This document shows, piece by piece, positions 7,447-15,628 of a stretch of 20,721 bases of DNA (position 1 is the stretch's first letter; each line of letters opens with the position of its first letter). A program made the position numbers and the translations under genes. The stretch covers positions 1 through 20,721 of the forward strand of contig JBPCVY010000150.1 in NCBI GenBank assembly GCA_051010055.1. The letters run 5' to 3'. Under the pieces are notes generated by a model that saw only the letters and a program-made list of their open reading frames with translations, was not told the DNA's origin and ran no database searches. The stretch is from CAJQND01 sp051010055 (lineage in GTDB: Bacteria; Pseudomonadota; Alphaproteobacteria; Rhizobiales; CAJQND01).

Positions 7447-8586
7447 ATGACTAAATCGAGTGACACCGCCGGAATGGTTCATGACATGATGGAATCGGGA
7501 CAAATGTCGCGGCGCCGCTTTCAGCAATTGCTTGGAGCTGCGGGCGTGGCGCTGGTCGCGATACCATCTGTGCCGCGCCTTGCAAAGGCAGCAGCGAAAG
7601 ACCAGGCAACCTTCTTTACCTGGGGTGGATATGACGTTCCTGAAATGTTTGGGCCCTACATAAAGAAACACGGCGAGCCGCCGAACTTTGCCACCTTTGG
7701 CGGGTCTGAAGAGGCTCTCACAAAGATGCGCGCCGGTTACGTTGTGGATGTTTCACACCCATGTAACCAGGCCATTCCGCGCTGGGTAGCCTCGGGTCTT
7801 TTCCAAACGGTTGACCCCAGCAAGCTGTCCAACTGGTCAAACGTAATGCCGCAATTGTACAACCTCGAAGGCAATGTTGCTGATGGCAAGCCCTACATGG
7901 TGCCATTCGATTGGGGGCAAACATCGGTCACATACCGCACGGATATGTTCGATCTTGCCGGCAAGGAAGAATCCTGGGGCATGCTTTGGGATGAACGCTA
8001 CAAGGGCCGCATTGGCGTTCTGGCCTCGGCAGGCGACACCTGGTGGTGCGGCGCAATCTTCGCGGGCGTTGATTTCAAGGAAATCTCGTCAGATGCGAGC
8101 TTCAAGAAAGTCGCAGAAGTGATGCGCAAACAGCGCCCGCTTATCCGCACATACACCGATGAAACGACAACCCTTGAGCAGGCGCTCGCATCTGGTGAAC
8201 TCGTCGCCGCCATGACGTGGAATTCGTCCGCGGTGACACTTAAAAAGCAAGGCGTGCCGGTGAAGTTTGCCAATCCTAAGGAAGGCGCCCTCACCTGGGT
8301 ATGCGGTGCGATAATTCACAAGGATGCGCCCAATATCGACAAGGCCCATGACGTTATCGACGCAATGCTGAGCGTTGAAACCGGTAAATGGCTGATTGGC
8401 GAAAACGGGTATGGGCACTCCAACCTGAAGTCTTTCGACCAGTTTGACGACAAGCAGCTGGCCGATCTCGGGCTGAGCCGCAACCCGGCAGATATCCTCG
8501 ATGCAGGTAAGTTCCAAATTCCGCAAACCCAGGAATTTGAAACAAGAATGAACAAGGAATTCGAGCAGATTAAAGCTGGATTCTGA
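7447..8586 (+). CDS. Polyamine-type ABC transporter substrate-binding protein, Tat-exported
   Basis: A 379-residue periplasmic binding protein of the PotD/PotF family. The N-terminus carries a twin-arginine signal (SRRRFQQLLGAAGVALVAI, cleavage probably after AKA near residue 49). The family pattern is visible in FFTWGGYDVPEMFGPYIKKH, the MVPFDWGQTSVTYRTDMFD strand, MLWDERYKGRIGVL and a C-terminal segment with AMLSVETGKWLIGENGYGHSN. The family binds spermidine, putrescine and other cationic or amine-bearing small molecules, so the true ligand cannot be named. The start ATG has GGAGG seven bases upstream. The partner permeases and ATPase are on the opposite strand and converge on it, so it is made from its own promoter, allowing excess production over the membrane parts. 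A strong terminator follows. Confidence 0.9.
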   Translation: MTKSSDTAGMVHDMMESGQMSRRRFQQLLGAAGVALVAIPSVPRLAKAAAKDQATFFTWGGYDVPEMFGPYIKKHGEPPNFATFGGSEEALTKMRAGYVVDVSHPCNQAIPRWVASGLFQTVDPSKLSNWSNVMPQLYNLEGNVADGKPYMVPFDWGQTSVTYRTDMFDLAGKEESWGMLWDERYKGRIGVLASAGDTWWCGAIFAGVDFKEISSDASFKKVAEVMRKQRPLIRTYTDETTTLEQALASGELVAAMTWNSSAVTLKKQGVPVKFANPKEGALTWVCGAIIHKDAPNIDKAHDVIDAMLSVETGKWLIGENGYGHSNLKSFDQFDDKQLADLGLSRNPADILDAGKFQIPQTQEFETRMNKEFEQIKAGF

Positions 8587-8611
8587 GTGTCAGAAACTGC
8601 TTCCAGAAGAG

Positions 8612-8642
8612 CTGCGGCAAGTTTATTGCCGCAGTTTTTTTT
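8612..8642 (+). terminator. Rho-independent terminator after the binding-protein gene
   Basis: A perfect nine-base stem (CTGCGGCAA at 8612-8620, TTGCCGCAG at 8626-8634), a five-base loop GTTTA and eight T residues. It ends plus-strand transcription just before the convergent ATPase gene's stop codon at 8641-8643. There is no T-tract on the minus strand, so it is not obviously bidirectional. Confidence 0.93.
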
Positions 8643-9756
8643 ATGAAGTTGCGTTCTCGCGCGGCAGCAAAATGAGTGAATCACCAGCCCAGGAAAGCCA
8701 AACCGGCGCATCGACCTGAGCGGCACCATCTGATGAAATCTTAAAGTCTTGAGCAACAATGGCCAAAGGCTTTTCGCGCCCGTCCACCGCCACATAGCAG
8801 TGATACCTATCGCCCAGATAGTTCACCGACTTCATCACCCCTTTAACGCAGTTGTTCTCGCCAGCGCCTGGTTCGGCGGAAATTTTCAGTTTCTCCGGCC
8901 TTACCGCGACCATCATCTGAGCATTTTTCTGAGCGGTACTTGGCGGCGTTAAAATCTCGGTTTTGCCAAGGCCAGAGGTTTCGACAATTGCAGCACCCTC
9001 TTTCACATCAACCACCTTGGCATCAAGGAAATTCATGCTGCCGATAAAGTCCGCAACTGCGATGCTTTCAGGAGCATTGTAAAGAGCTTTTGGCGAGCCG
9101 ATTTGCAACGCCTTGCCTTCAGCCATGACCGCAATGCGGTCTGACAATGTAATGGCCTCTTCCTGATCGTGCGTAACGAATATGAACGTTATTTGCAGGG
9201 TGCGCTGGAGTGCGCGCAATTCAAGCTGCATTTCCTCGCGCAGCTTCTTATCAAGCGCACCGAGAGGTTCATCAAGCAACAACACTTTTGGCCGCTTGAT
9301 CAGCGCGCGCGCAAGGGCAATGCGTTGGCGTTGACCGCCAGAGAGCTCATTTGACCTGCGATTGCCAAACCCTTGCAGTTTGACCAGTTCCAGCGCTTCT
9401 TCCACCCGGCGTTTTGATTCTTCCTTGCTCACCTTTTCAGTGCGCAGACCAAAGGCAATATTCTGCTGCACATCGAGATGGGGAAAAATAGCATAATTCT
9501 GGAAAACCATATTTGTTGGCCGGTGATGGGGTGCCTGCTCAGACATGGGTTGGCCATCGATAAAAATTTCCCCTGATGTGGGTGATTCAAATCCTGCAAG
9601 CATTCTGAGCAAGGTTGTCTTGCCACAGCCCGAGGCACCAAGTAGGGAAAAGAACTCCCCGCGCGCAATCGACATGGTTATGTTGTCGACCGCAACGACG
9701 GGGCCGAAATGCTTCGACACATTGGCAATCTCGATGAAGTTTTCGACAGAAGTCAT
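8641..9756 (-). CDS. Polyamine-type ABC transporter ATP-binding protein
   Basis: A 371-residue ATPase of the PotA type. Walker A GASGCGKT is at 40-47, the Q-loop glutamine at 86, the signature LSGGQ at 138-142, Walker B LLLDEP at 159-164, and the switch histidine at 196 in VTHDQEE. The C-terminal third is the TOBE-type regulatory domain usual in PotA/FbpC/MalK ATPases, with VAVRPEKLKIS and VKGVMKSVNYLGDRYHCYV. Length is normal for the family. It starts three bases after the stop of the upstream permease, so it is the last gene of a three-gene minus-strand operon. It powers import by the two permeases and the separately encoded binding protein. Confidence 0.95.
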   Translation of the reverse strand: MTSVENFIEIANVSKHFGPVVAVDNITMSIARGEFFSLLGASGCGKTTLLRMLAGFESPTSGEIFIDGQPMSEQAPHHRPTNMVFQNYAIFPHLDVQQNIAFGLRTEKVSKEESKRRVEEALELVKLQGFGNRRSNELSGGQRQRIALARALIKRPKVLLLDEPLGALDKKLREEMQLELRALQRTLQITFIFVTHDQEEAITLSDRIAVMAEGKALQIGSPKALYNAPESIAVADFIGSMNFLDAKVVDVKEGAAIVETSGLGKTEILTPPSTAQKNAQMMVAVRPEKLKISAEPGAGENNCVKGVMKSVNYLGDRYHCYVAVDGREKPLAIVAQDFKISSDGAAQVDAPVWLSWAGDSLILLPRENATS

Positions 9757-9759
9757 AGA

Positions 9760-10578
9760 TCAGATTCCAGTGCTTGTAACGTCGTCCGTGCCCCGGCGCC
9801 TGAGCCATTGGGAAAACACCACGACAAAGAATGATACGACCAATATCAGGGCGCCCATCGCCAAAACGCCGGGAAGTTTCACCGGGAACCGGAGTTGGCT
9901 GAAGATGTATATCGGCAAGGTCGGGTCGGTTCCTGCCAGGAAGAACGCCATAATAAATTCATCGAATGAAATGGTGAAGCAGAGCAAAAGGCTTGCCAAA
10001 ACGCCCGGGAACACAATGGGAAACGTCACCCGCCAGAATGTCCACCACGCATTCTCGCCAAGGTCGGCGGAAGCTTCTTCCATAGATTTATCGAAACCTT
10101 CAAAACGTGGAATAAGCGTTGCCATTGCAAACGGCACGCATATCAAAACATGGCCTATGGTCACCGTGTAAAGCGAAAGGGGTATGCCTGATCTACTCAC
10201 AACAATGAGCAGCGCAACACCCATGATGATGCCTGGAATAACAAGTGGCAACATGATCACAAACAGTGATGCCGCCTTGCCCGGCATGCGGTAGCGAGTC
10301 ACCGCCTTGGCCCCGAACACACCAAGGAATGTGGCGATAATGGAAGTTGCTGCGCCAACCTTGATGCTGTTCATCAATGCCGCGATCATGGGCTCGTTAT
10401 GGTACATCTGCACATACCATTTCGTGGTAAAGCCAACGAAGGGGAATGCGATGTAGATGGAATCGTTGAACGAGAAGAGCGGCAAGAACAGCACCGGAAT
10501 GTAAAGGAACGCGAGATACAGAAGCGCGTAAACAAACAACGGCCGGTTGGGCTTTTCAATGTATGACGTTTCCTTCAT
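9760..10578 (-). CDS. Polyamine-type ABC transporter permease (PotC-like)
   Basis: A 272-residue inner-membrane permease with about six hydrophobic helices, the first being FVYALLYLAFLYIPVLFLPLF. The BPD_transp_1 'EAA' coupling loop is clear: EASADLGENAWWTFWRVTFP. This loop contacts the ATPase. I place the start at ATG 10576-10578, which overlaps the stop of the upstream permease in an ATGA. An in-frame TTG further upstream would extend the protein into that gene and is less likely. It pairs with the PotB-like permease to form the translocation pore. Confidence 0.93.
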   Translation of the reverse strand: MKETSYIEKPNRPLFVYALLYLAFLYIPVLFLPLFSFNDSIYIAFPFVGFTTKWYVQMYHNEPMIAALMNSIKVGAATSIIATFLGVFGAKAVTRYRMPGKAASLFVIMLPLVIPGIIMGVALLIVVSRSGIPLSLYTVTIGHVLICVPFAMATLIPRFEGFDKSMEEASADLGENAWWTFWRVTFPIVFPGVLASLLLCFTISFDEFIMAFFLAGTDPTLPIYIFSQLRFPVKLPGVLAMGALILVVSFFVVVFSQWLRRRGTDDVTSTGI

Positions 10579-11507
10579 GCGATGCGCTCCGTCAATTGCC
10601 GCGTCAGCCAAATGAAGGCCAGCGTGATTGCCGCCACAACGATCAGCATGACGATGGCCAGCGCTGCCCCCATGGGCCAGTTGTTCACCCGTCCGAATTG
10701 AGCCTCAATGATATTTGCGAGCATCAAGCCATCAGGCCCGCCAACCAGCGTCGGCGTCACATAATCACCAACCGTTGGGATGAAAATCATCACCATGGCT
10801 GCAATCACGCCCGGCAAGGACAGGGGCAGCGTCACTCTCAGGAAACGACCCACAGGCCCCTCTCCCAAATCCGCTGCAGCTTCCAGCAAGGACCGGTCGA
10901 TTTTTTCAAGGGATACATAGATGGGCAAGATCGCAAACGCAGCCCACGCATGGGCAAGGGTTATGACGACGGCGGTGGGGCTGTAGAGCAAGAACTCAAG
11001 CGGCTGGTCGATGAGACCGAGCGCCTTGAGGCCGGAATTGATTGCGCCGTTATAACCTAGGATAATTTTCCAGGCGAAAACCCGCAGAAGATAGCTGGTC
11101 CAAAACGGCAGCGTCATCAAAATGATCCAAAGCAGCTTGCGTTTGTGAACGTGGAACGCCACGTAATACGCCATGGGATAAGAAATCAGCACCGTTGCAA
11201 AGGTGCAGGTGGCAGCAATCGCCAATGAGCGCGCCAGCAGCACTTTGTACACCGGGCCATCGACTGCTTCATTGTAGTTGTTGAGCGTGAACGCGGTATC
11301 GAAGTCAAAGCCCGATTGCGTCCAGAAACTCATTGCCACCATGACCGCGAACGGTAAGCACATGGTGAACGCCATAACCAGCAAAGTTGGTGAAAGAAGC
11401 GCGTATCCGCGCAACGGTTCACTGCGCAAAAACAACGCCCGCAGGCTGCGTCGCAAGCCCCTTCGCTCAGTCCCGCCTGCACTTCCAGTACCAGCCGCAA
11501 CAGTCAT
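10575..11507 (-). CDS. Polyamine-type ABC transporter permease (PotB-like)
   Basis: A 310-residue permease. A basic, disordered N-terminus is followed by six predicted helices, beginning with GYALLSPTLLVMAFTMCLPF. The long periplasmic loop after helix one (FWTQSGFDFDTAFTLNNY) and the EAA loop EAAADLGEGPVGRFLRVTLP are typical of PotB-like subunits. The start ATG 11505-11507 is preceded by AAGGGTGGGG; an in-frame GTG nine bases earlier is possible but overlaps that Shine-Dalgarno-like stretch. It is the first gene of the permease-permease-ATPase operon. The 181 bases upstream to the next gene contain no obvious copy of the TetR-type operator. Confidence 0.93.
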   Translation of the reverse strand: MTVAAGTGSAGGTERRGLRRSLRALFLRSEPLRGYALLSPTLLVMAFTMCLPFAVMVAMSFWTQSGFDFDTAFTLNNYNEAVDGPVYKVLLARSLAIAATCTFATVLISYPMAYYVAFHVHKRKLLWIILMTLPFWTSYLLRVFAWKIILGYNGAINSGLKALGLIDQPLEFLLYSPTAVVITLAHAWAAFAILPIYVSLEKIDRSLLEAAADLGEGPVGRFLRVTLPLSLPGVIAAMVMIFIPTVGDYVTPTLVGGPDGLMLANIIEAQFGRVNNWPMGAALAIVMLIVVAAITLAFIWLTRQLTERIA

Positions 11508-11688
11508 ACGCCCCACCCTTCACAACAAGACAAGCGCGGTTGCCGAGCGTTTCTCGTACAATACGGGCCCATCAGCGCGATATTGCACACAGATACAATT
11601 TTTCGCCAGTATAAAGGAAAATACACGCAATTTCGCGCCTGCGCTTTGCTAAATTCCCTCAATGTATCCCCCTCCCTTGGCAGCTTTA

Positions 11689-12177
11689 CTATTTCCCCAA
11701 GCCTAAATAATTACACAGTGGCTGCGTACTGTCTGCCTTACCGGCAATTTCTTTTTGTGCGAATTCTATTGCGACGATTTCATGCTCGGTGAGAATTTTG
11801 AGTGCAGGCACATCTGCTTCCGGAGCGGCCTGCTCCAAGGCCACAAAATCATCCACATAGCCTGGATAGCGTTCCACCATATATGTCATGAACTGCAGCC
11901 AGCTGTATTTTTCAGATGTTGCCCAAGCATCCATCTCTCCGAGACCATGAAGCGTTTCGTCGTCTCGCGGCTCCAGGCCGTACTTCTGTAGTAGAGGCTT
12001 CATCACGGCGGCTGCGCGCCGTTCGACCATGGCCAAAAGCCGCATCTTTTCCCCTTCACCGACCCCTTCATACTGCCCGGCCAGCGAGTTGAAATAGGCC
12101 TCACCCATTATCTCTTCCTCATAATAGTCGAGAAGGGTTTTCTTATAAGAGGCAAGCCGGTCAGGTTTCTCTGTCAT
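11689..12177 (-). CDS. Ferritin-like helical protein of unknown function
   Basis: A 162-residue, mostly helical protein. The sequence DYYEEEIMGEAYFNSLAGQY, then EKMRLLAMVERRAAAVMKPL, and late in the protein ILTEHEIVAIEFAQKEIAGK look like carboxylate-rich helices of a ferritin/rubrerythrin-type four-helix bundle. The acidic and histidine positions could bind a di-metal centre, but the standard ExxH pair is not clear. I chose ATG 12175-12177, which has AAGGG ten bases upstream. ATGs at 12195 and 12204 overlap or abut the stop of the VWA gene and would add nine residues at most. It follows the VWA gene directly and is probably co-transcribed. Oxidative-stress or oxygenase-like roles are guesses. 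Confidence 0.7.
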   Translation of the reverse strand: MTEKPDRLASYKKTLLDYYEEEIMGEAYFNSLAGQYEGVGEGEKMRLLAMVERRAAAVMKPLLQKYGLEPRDDETLHGLGEMDAWATSEKYSWLQFMTYMVERYPGYVDDFVALEQAAPEADVPALKILTEHEIVAIEFAQKEIAGKADSTQPLCNYLGLGK

Positions 12178-12196
12178 GTCATTCAACCCTTGCATC

Positions 12197-12964
12197 TCAT
12201 CCATTGCCGGCAACACGCACCGATGCCTTGCCCGGCTCAAACAGTTTGGTAACGGGCATAGAACGAATTTCTCTTTCAAGCTTTATGCTCATTGCGCGGG
12301 CAATATCTGTGTAATCGCGGGCAACCAACACGAACGCCCCATCACCACCGATAAGCTGACTGCCATAATAGTCTGCAAGCAGCGGCAGTTCATTGATAAT
12401 GGCAAGCCCGTTTATTGTGATGCCATGGCTGAGTACTTCCTTTCGGGCGCCGCGCAGGGGCCGGCCATCGTTCAACCGGCCGTCTCCGGAAACATCTATC
12501 ACCCGCCGCAAACCCTGGTACCGATTCGACTGAATTTCTTTCACGGCAAAAATCAGCGCATCGCCGATTGCGGTATGCCCGCCTTGAATGGCCCTTTTCA
12601 TGGAGGCTATTCTTTCAGCGAGAGACACCGCATCACCCTCGTTAGAAAGAAGCGTCCAGTCTATGGATTTGTGCTGGCGTTCATGATTTGACCATTGAAT
12701 GACGCAAACCGCGATGCCCCGTGGCCCGTGCGAGCGAATGGCGCTCAGAACGGGCTGGCTTAAGAATGCCGCCGCCAGCCCATCGGTCTGAAGCCGAAAC
12801 TCGCCTTCGTCAACGCTTGCAGATGTATCAACCAATAACACCAGTTCAAGGCCAACCGGATGAGAGCCCTGCGCCTTCGCATGCTGGGCAAAGACAAACA
12901 GAACCGCCCCAAACAGCAACACAAATCCAGTAACACGGATGTTCGCTTTCACCATAGGCTGCAT
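12197..12964 (-). CDS. Secreted DUF1194 von Willebrand factor A domain protein
   Basis: A 255-residue exported protein. An N-terminal hydrophobic segment (VTGFVLLFGAVLFVFAQHAKA) is a likely Sec signal. The rest is a DUF1194 VWA domain: LELVLLVDTSASVDEGEF contains the MIDAS motif DxSxS, followed by AVCVIQWSNHERQ, GHTAIGDALIFAV, the conserved RRVIDVSGDGRLNDGRPL and GITINGLAI, ending in IGGDGAFVLVARDYTDIARAM. The domain is expected to bind a divalent metal and a protein partner in the periplasm. Function of the family is not known. The start lacks a strong Shine-Dalgarno; the fourth codon is also ATG. The ferritin-like gene follows immediately. Confidence 0.9.
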   Translation of the reverse strand: MQPMVKANIRVTGFVLLFGAVLFVFAQHAKAQGSHPVGLELVLLVDTSASVDEGEFRLQTDGLAAAFLSQPVLSAIRSHGPRGIAVCVIQWSNHERQHKSIDWTLLSNEGDAVSLAERIASMKRAIQGGHTAIGDALIFAVKEIQSNRYQGLRRVIDVSGDGRLNDGRPLRGARKEVLSHGITINGLAIINELPLLADYYGSQLIGGDGAFVLVARDYTDIARAMSIKLEREIRSMPVTKLFEPGKASVRVAGNG

Positions 12965-13041
12965 CTTAACGGCCTATCGGCTCAAAATGAGATTTGTTAG
13001 GTTTCAGCATATGGAAATGTTGGATTGAAAGCCCTCTGCTG

Positions 13042-13263
13042 ATGGTTCGTGTTCTCTCGATAATTGGATTTCTCGCAGCCGTGTTGGTTGTTGCGGTGCT
13101 TGCCGGGGTATTTGTAAACTCTGATGATGATTTATCTGCAGAAGTTGCGGCACCAGAAAATGATACACCCCCGGCTGCTACCGAGCCTGGAGCTGCCTGC
13201 AATTCGTGCGATTCGCGCCACCAGCGGCTTAAAAAGCCGAAAACTGACAGCCTTTTGAAATAA
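13042..13263 (+). CDS. Possible small single-pass membrane protein
   Basis: A 73-residue reading frame starting MVRVLSIIGFLAAVLVVAVLA, a good N-terminal membrane anchor or uncleaved signal. It is followed by an acidic, proline- and alanine-rich stretch, a CNSC pair and a basic tail. Only GAAAG lies upstream as a weak ribosome binding site. The opposite strand is also open here but encodes a low-complexity, unconvincing protein. The hydrophobic start and sensible composition make it plausible, but I recognise no family. It is divergent from the VWA gene with a 77-base gap. Confidence 0.45.
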   Translation: MVRVLSIIGFLAAVLVVAVLAGVFVNSDDDLSAEVAAPENDTPPAATEPGAACNSCDSRHQRLKKPKTDSLLK

Positions 13264-13626
13264 AACCCTAGTTGGCGGATTTTCTCCTGTCCCTGACGCT
13301 CACATAAAACCCGGTGAAAAACGTTCAAAGCAGTTGTTTTGGACGCATTCTCCAATTGTTCCCAATCCCCCCCATGGTCCAGTTCAAATTAACTCTGTTC
13401 CGCACCGCTCGCCATTCTAGAATCTGGCCCGATAGCGTTGACGCCGAACATCCTATTACTGACTGTCTGCTCAGTCAAATTGAGCGTTTACCCAACCAAT
13501 CTGTCAGCTTAAAGTGGCGCGGAGAACCAGAACAAAGAACCTTGAACAGAGGAACTCAGTTCTCCTGCATGCTCGCCCCGGGGCATCTACTCCGCATGCG
13601 CACTACGACAATTGCCAAGGCATGAA
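13264..13626. other. Upstream regulatory region of flavoprotein C
   Basis: A 363-base stretch with no convincing gene. It contains the palindrome ATTCTAGAAT near 13414-13423, TTGACG at 13438-13443, the operator-like site at 13460-13478, and AAGG six bases before the ATG at 13627. No clear -10 box at proper spacing could be assigned. Confidence 0.5.
13460..13478. promoter_or_regulatory. Putative TetR-type operator upstream of flavoprotein C
   Basis: TGACTGTCTGCTCAGTCAA has arms TGACTG and a C-A-G-T-C-A counterpart around a short centre. It shares the right half GCTCAGTCAA and the left TGACT exactly, and at equal spacing, with the site before flavoprotein B at 7098-7115. It lies about 150 bases upstream of the C start codon. 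The match across more than 6 kb links C to the BetI-like regulator by inference. Confidence 0.6.
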
Positions 13627-15588
13627 ATGTCTAAACATCTACCCCATCTCTTCGAGCCTCTGACTATCCGTGGCCAGACATTCAAGAACCGCATTTTTTC
13701 AAGCGGTCATATGACGGTGCTGCTGGAAAACGGCAATCCGGGAAAGCGCATGATTGCCTATCACGAAGCGCGTGCTGCCGGCGGCGCTGCTCTCATAATC
13801 ACAGAAGCTGCCCGTGCGCATCCTTCCGGGGTCAGCAGCCGACCGGCAATTCTTGCTTATCGCGATGATTGCATATCCGGCTATTCCGACATCGCAAAAG
13901 CCTGCCACAAGCATGGCTGTAAGGTTTTCGGGCAACTCTCCCACCCTGGCCGGGAGATGGGCGAAGCGCTGGATGGCACCCATTCTGTGGCCTATGCCCC
14001 TTCTGCGGTTCCGAACGAGCGCTTTCACGTCATGCCGCGGGAAATGCCGGCCCACCTGATTTCTGAAATTGTTGAAGGGTATGGAGAGTCCGCTGCCAGA
14101 ATGCACCAGGCTGGCCTTGACGGCGTGGAGGTTGTCGCCAGTCATGGTTATCTGCTGGCGCAATTCCTCAACCCCCGTATCAATCTGCGCGAAGACCAAT
14201 ATGGCGGTGATTTTGACAGCCGTCTTTTGTTCGTGCGTGAAGTTCTGAAATCTGTACGCCAGGGCGCGGGCGATGAGTTGGTTGTGGGCATCCGCATTTC
14301 CGGTGACGAGATGGAGTATGATGGCCTCACCCCGGAAGAAGTCGTCAGAATAACTGAGGTCCTCGATGGCGAAAAACTACTGGATTATGTGAATGTCACT
14401 GCAGGCTCTTCGGCGGGCCTTGCTGGTTCGGTTCATATAGTTCCGCCCATGGCGGTTGAAAACGCCTATGTCGCGCCACTCTCAGCGGGAATTAAAAGCA
14501 AAGTCGAAGTGCCCGTATTTGTGGCGGGCCGGATAAACCAGCCCCAACTTGCCGAACAAGTTTTAGGTTCCGGCCAGGCAGATATGATTGCCATGACGCG
14601 GGCGATGATTTGTGACCCCCAGTTGGCGCTGAAGGCAAATGAGGCCCGCTTTGATGACATCCGCGCCTGCATCGGCTGCAACCAGGCATGCATCGGCCAT
14701 ATGTCGAAAGGCTTTCCCATTTCCTGTATCCAGCACCCGGAAACCGGCCGCGAGCTGGAATTTCCCGCACCGGCTATCGCCAAAAAAAAGCTGCGGTTAA
14801 TCGTTGCAGGCGGCGGACCTGGAGGCATGAAGGCAGCTGCAATTGCTGCAGAGCTTGGCCATGATGTTCATTTGTATGAAGCCTCATCCAGCCTCGGCGG
14901 ACAAGCCAAGCTTGCGCAAATGCTTCCTGGCCGGGCTGAGTTTGGCGGCATCATTACCAACTTGCAGAGAGAAATGGAATTAGCCGGCGTTAAAGTTGCG
15001 ACCGGCACCGAAATCACGCGCACCAAAGTTGAGGAAGAACGTGCCGATGCAGTTATCGTTGCCACAGGCGCAACGCCCCGGCAGGCACCAGCTGAAAACA
15101 CTGAAGATGCCCACATTGTGAATGCCTGGCAGGTATTGAAAGGCGAAGTGAACGTTGGTGCTGATGTTGTGGTTGCTGATTGGCGCGGCGACTGGATTGG
15201 ACTTGGAATCGCAGAAAAGCTCGCACGCGATGGATGCCGAGTGCGCCTTGCGGTAAACGGGGTTACCGCTGGTGAGATGCTCCCCCAATATGTCCGCGAC
15301 AAGTGGCTTGGCGACATTCACCGCCTTGGTGTTGAGGTAATACCCTATGTCCGGTTTTTCGGCGCAGACAGCGACACGGTTTTCCTGCAGAACACAACCA
15401 GTGGCGAGGCAGTGATTTGTGAAGGTGCGGAAACGGTTGTGGCCTCGCTCGGTCATATGCCGAACACCAGCCTGGAGCACGAACTTGCAGGCTGGCACGG
15501 GGACGTTCATGTTATCGGCGATTGCCTGACACCTCGCACCGCTGAAGAAGCCGTTCTGGAGGGTTTGCGCGCTGGAAGGGCCGTTTGA
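13627..15588 (+). CDS. FadH / N-methylproline-demethylase-like NADH:flavin oxidoreductase (flavoprotein C)
   Basis: A 653-residue enzyme with an OYE-type barrel (LFEPLTIRGQTFKNRI at the N-terminus, LNPRINLREDQYGGDFDSR) and a C-terminal FAD/NAD fold (IVAGGGPGGMKAA). The cluster motif Cys348, Cys351, Cys355, Cys367 has the C-x2-C-x3-C-x11-C spacing of E. coli FadH, unlike A and B. The covalent-FMN cysteine of TMADH is replaced (SSGHM), so FMN should be non-covalent. Tyr in ASHGY matches the FadH active-site tyrosine. Overall it resembles stachydrine/N-methylproline demethylases of rhizobia as well as dienoyl-CoA reductases, so N-demethylation or enoyl reduction are the main options. ATG 13627 has AAGG six bases upstream. 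It heads a run with a methyltransferase 40 bases downstream. Confidence 0.9.
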   Translation: MSKHLPHLFEPLTIRGQTFKNRIFSSGHMTVLLENGNPGKRMIAYHEARAAGGAALIITEAARAHPSGVSSRPAILAYRDDCISGYSDIAKACHKHGCKVFGQLSHPGREMGEALDGTHSVAYAPSAVPNERFHVMPREMPAHLISEIVEGYGESAARMHQAGLDGVEVVASHGYLLAQFLNPRINLREDQYGGDFDSRLLFVREVLKSVRQGAGDELVVGIRISGDEMEYDGLTPEEVVRITEVLDGEKLLDYVNVTAGSSAGLAGSVHIVPPMAVENAYVAPLSAGIKSKVEVPVFVAGRINQPQLAEQVLGSGQADMIAMTRAMICDPQLALKANEARFDDIRACIGCNQACIGHMSKGFPISCIQHPETGRELEFPAPAIAKKKLRLIVAGGGPGGMKAAAIAAELGHDVHLYEASSSLGGQAKLAQMLPGRAEFGGIITNLQREMELAGVKVATGTEITRTKVEEERADAVIVATGATPRQAPAENTEDAHIVNAWQVLKGEVNVGADVVVADWRGDWIGLGIAEKLARDGCRVRLAVNGVTAGEMLPQYVRDKWLGDIHRLGVEVIPYVRFFGADSDTVFLQNTTSGEAVICEGAETVVASLGHMPNTSLEHELAGWHGDVHVIGDCLTPRTAEEAVLEGLRAGRAV

Positions 15589-15628
15589 ACTAGGGTTTAC
15601 GTTCCTTGGGTAAGGGAGATGAAGCTTT

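Noticed and set aside
12966..13355. A 129-codon minus-strand frame opposite the possible small membrane protein.
   Set aside because: It is low-complexity with no signal or domain. The plus-strand frame with a membrane helix is the better reading.
13263..15598. An 11-base inverted repeat (AAACCCTAGTT at 13263-13273, AACTAGGGTTT at 15588-15598) that brackets flavoprotein C.
   Set aside because: Tens of 11-base inverted matches are expected by chance in a window of this size, and no transposase, target duplication or longer homology supports an element.
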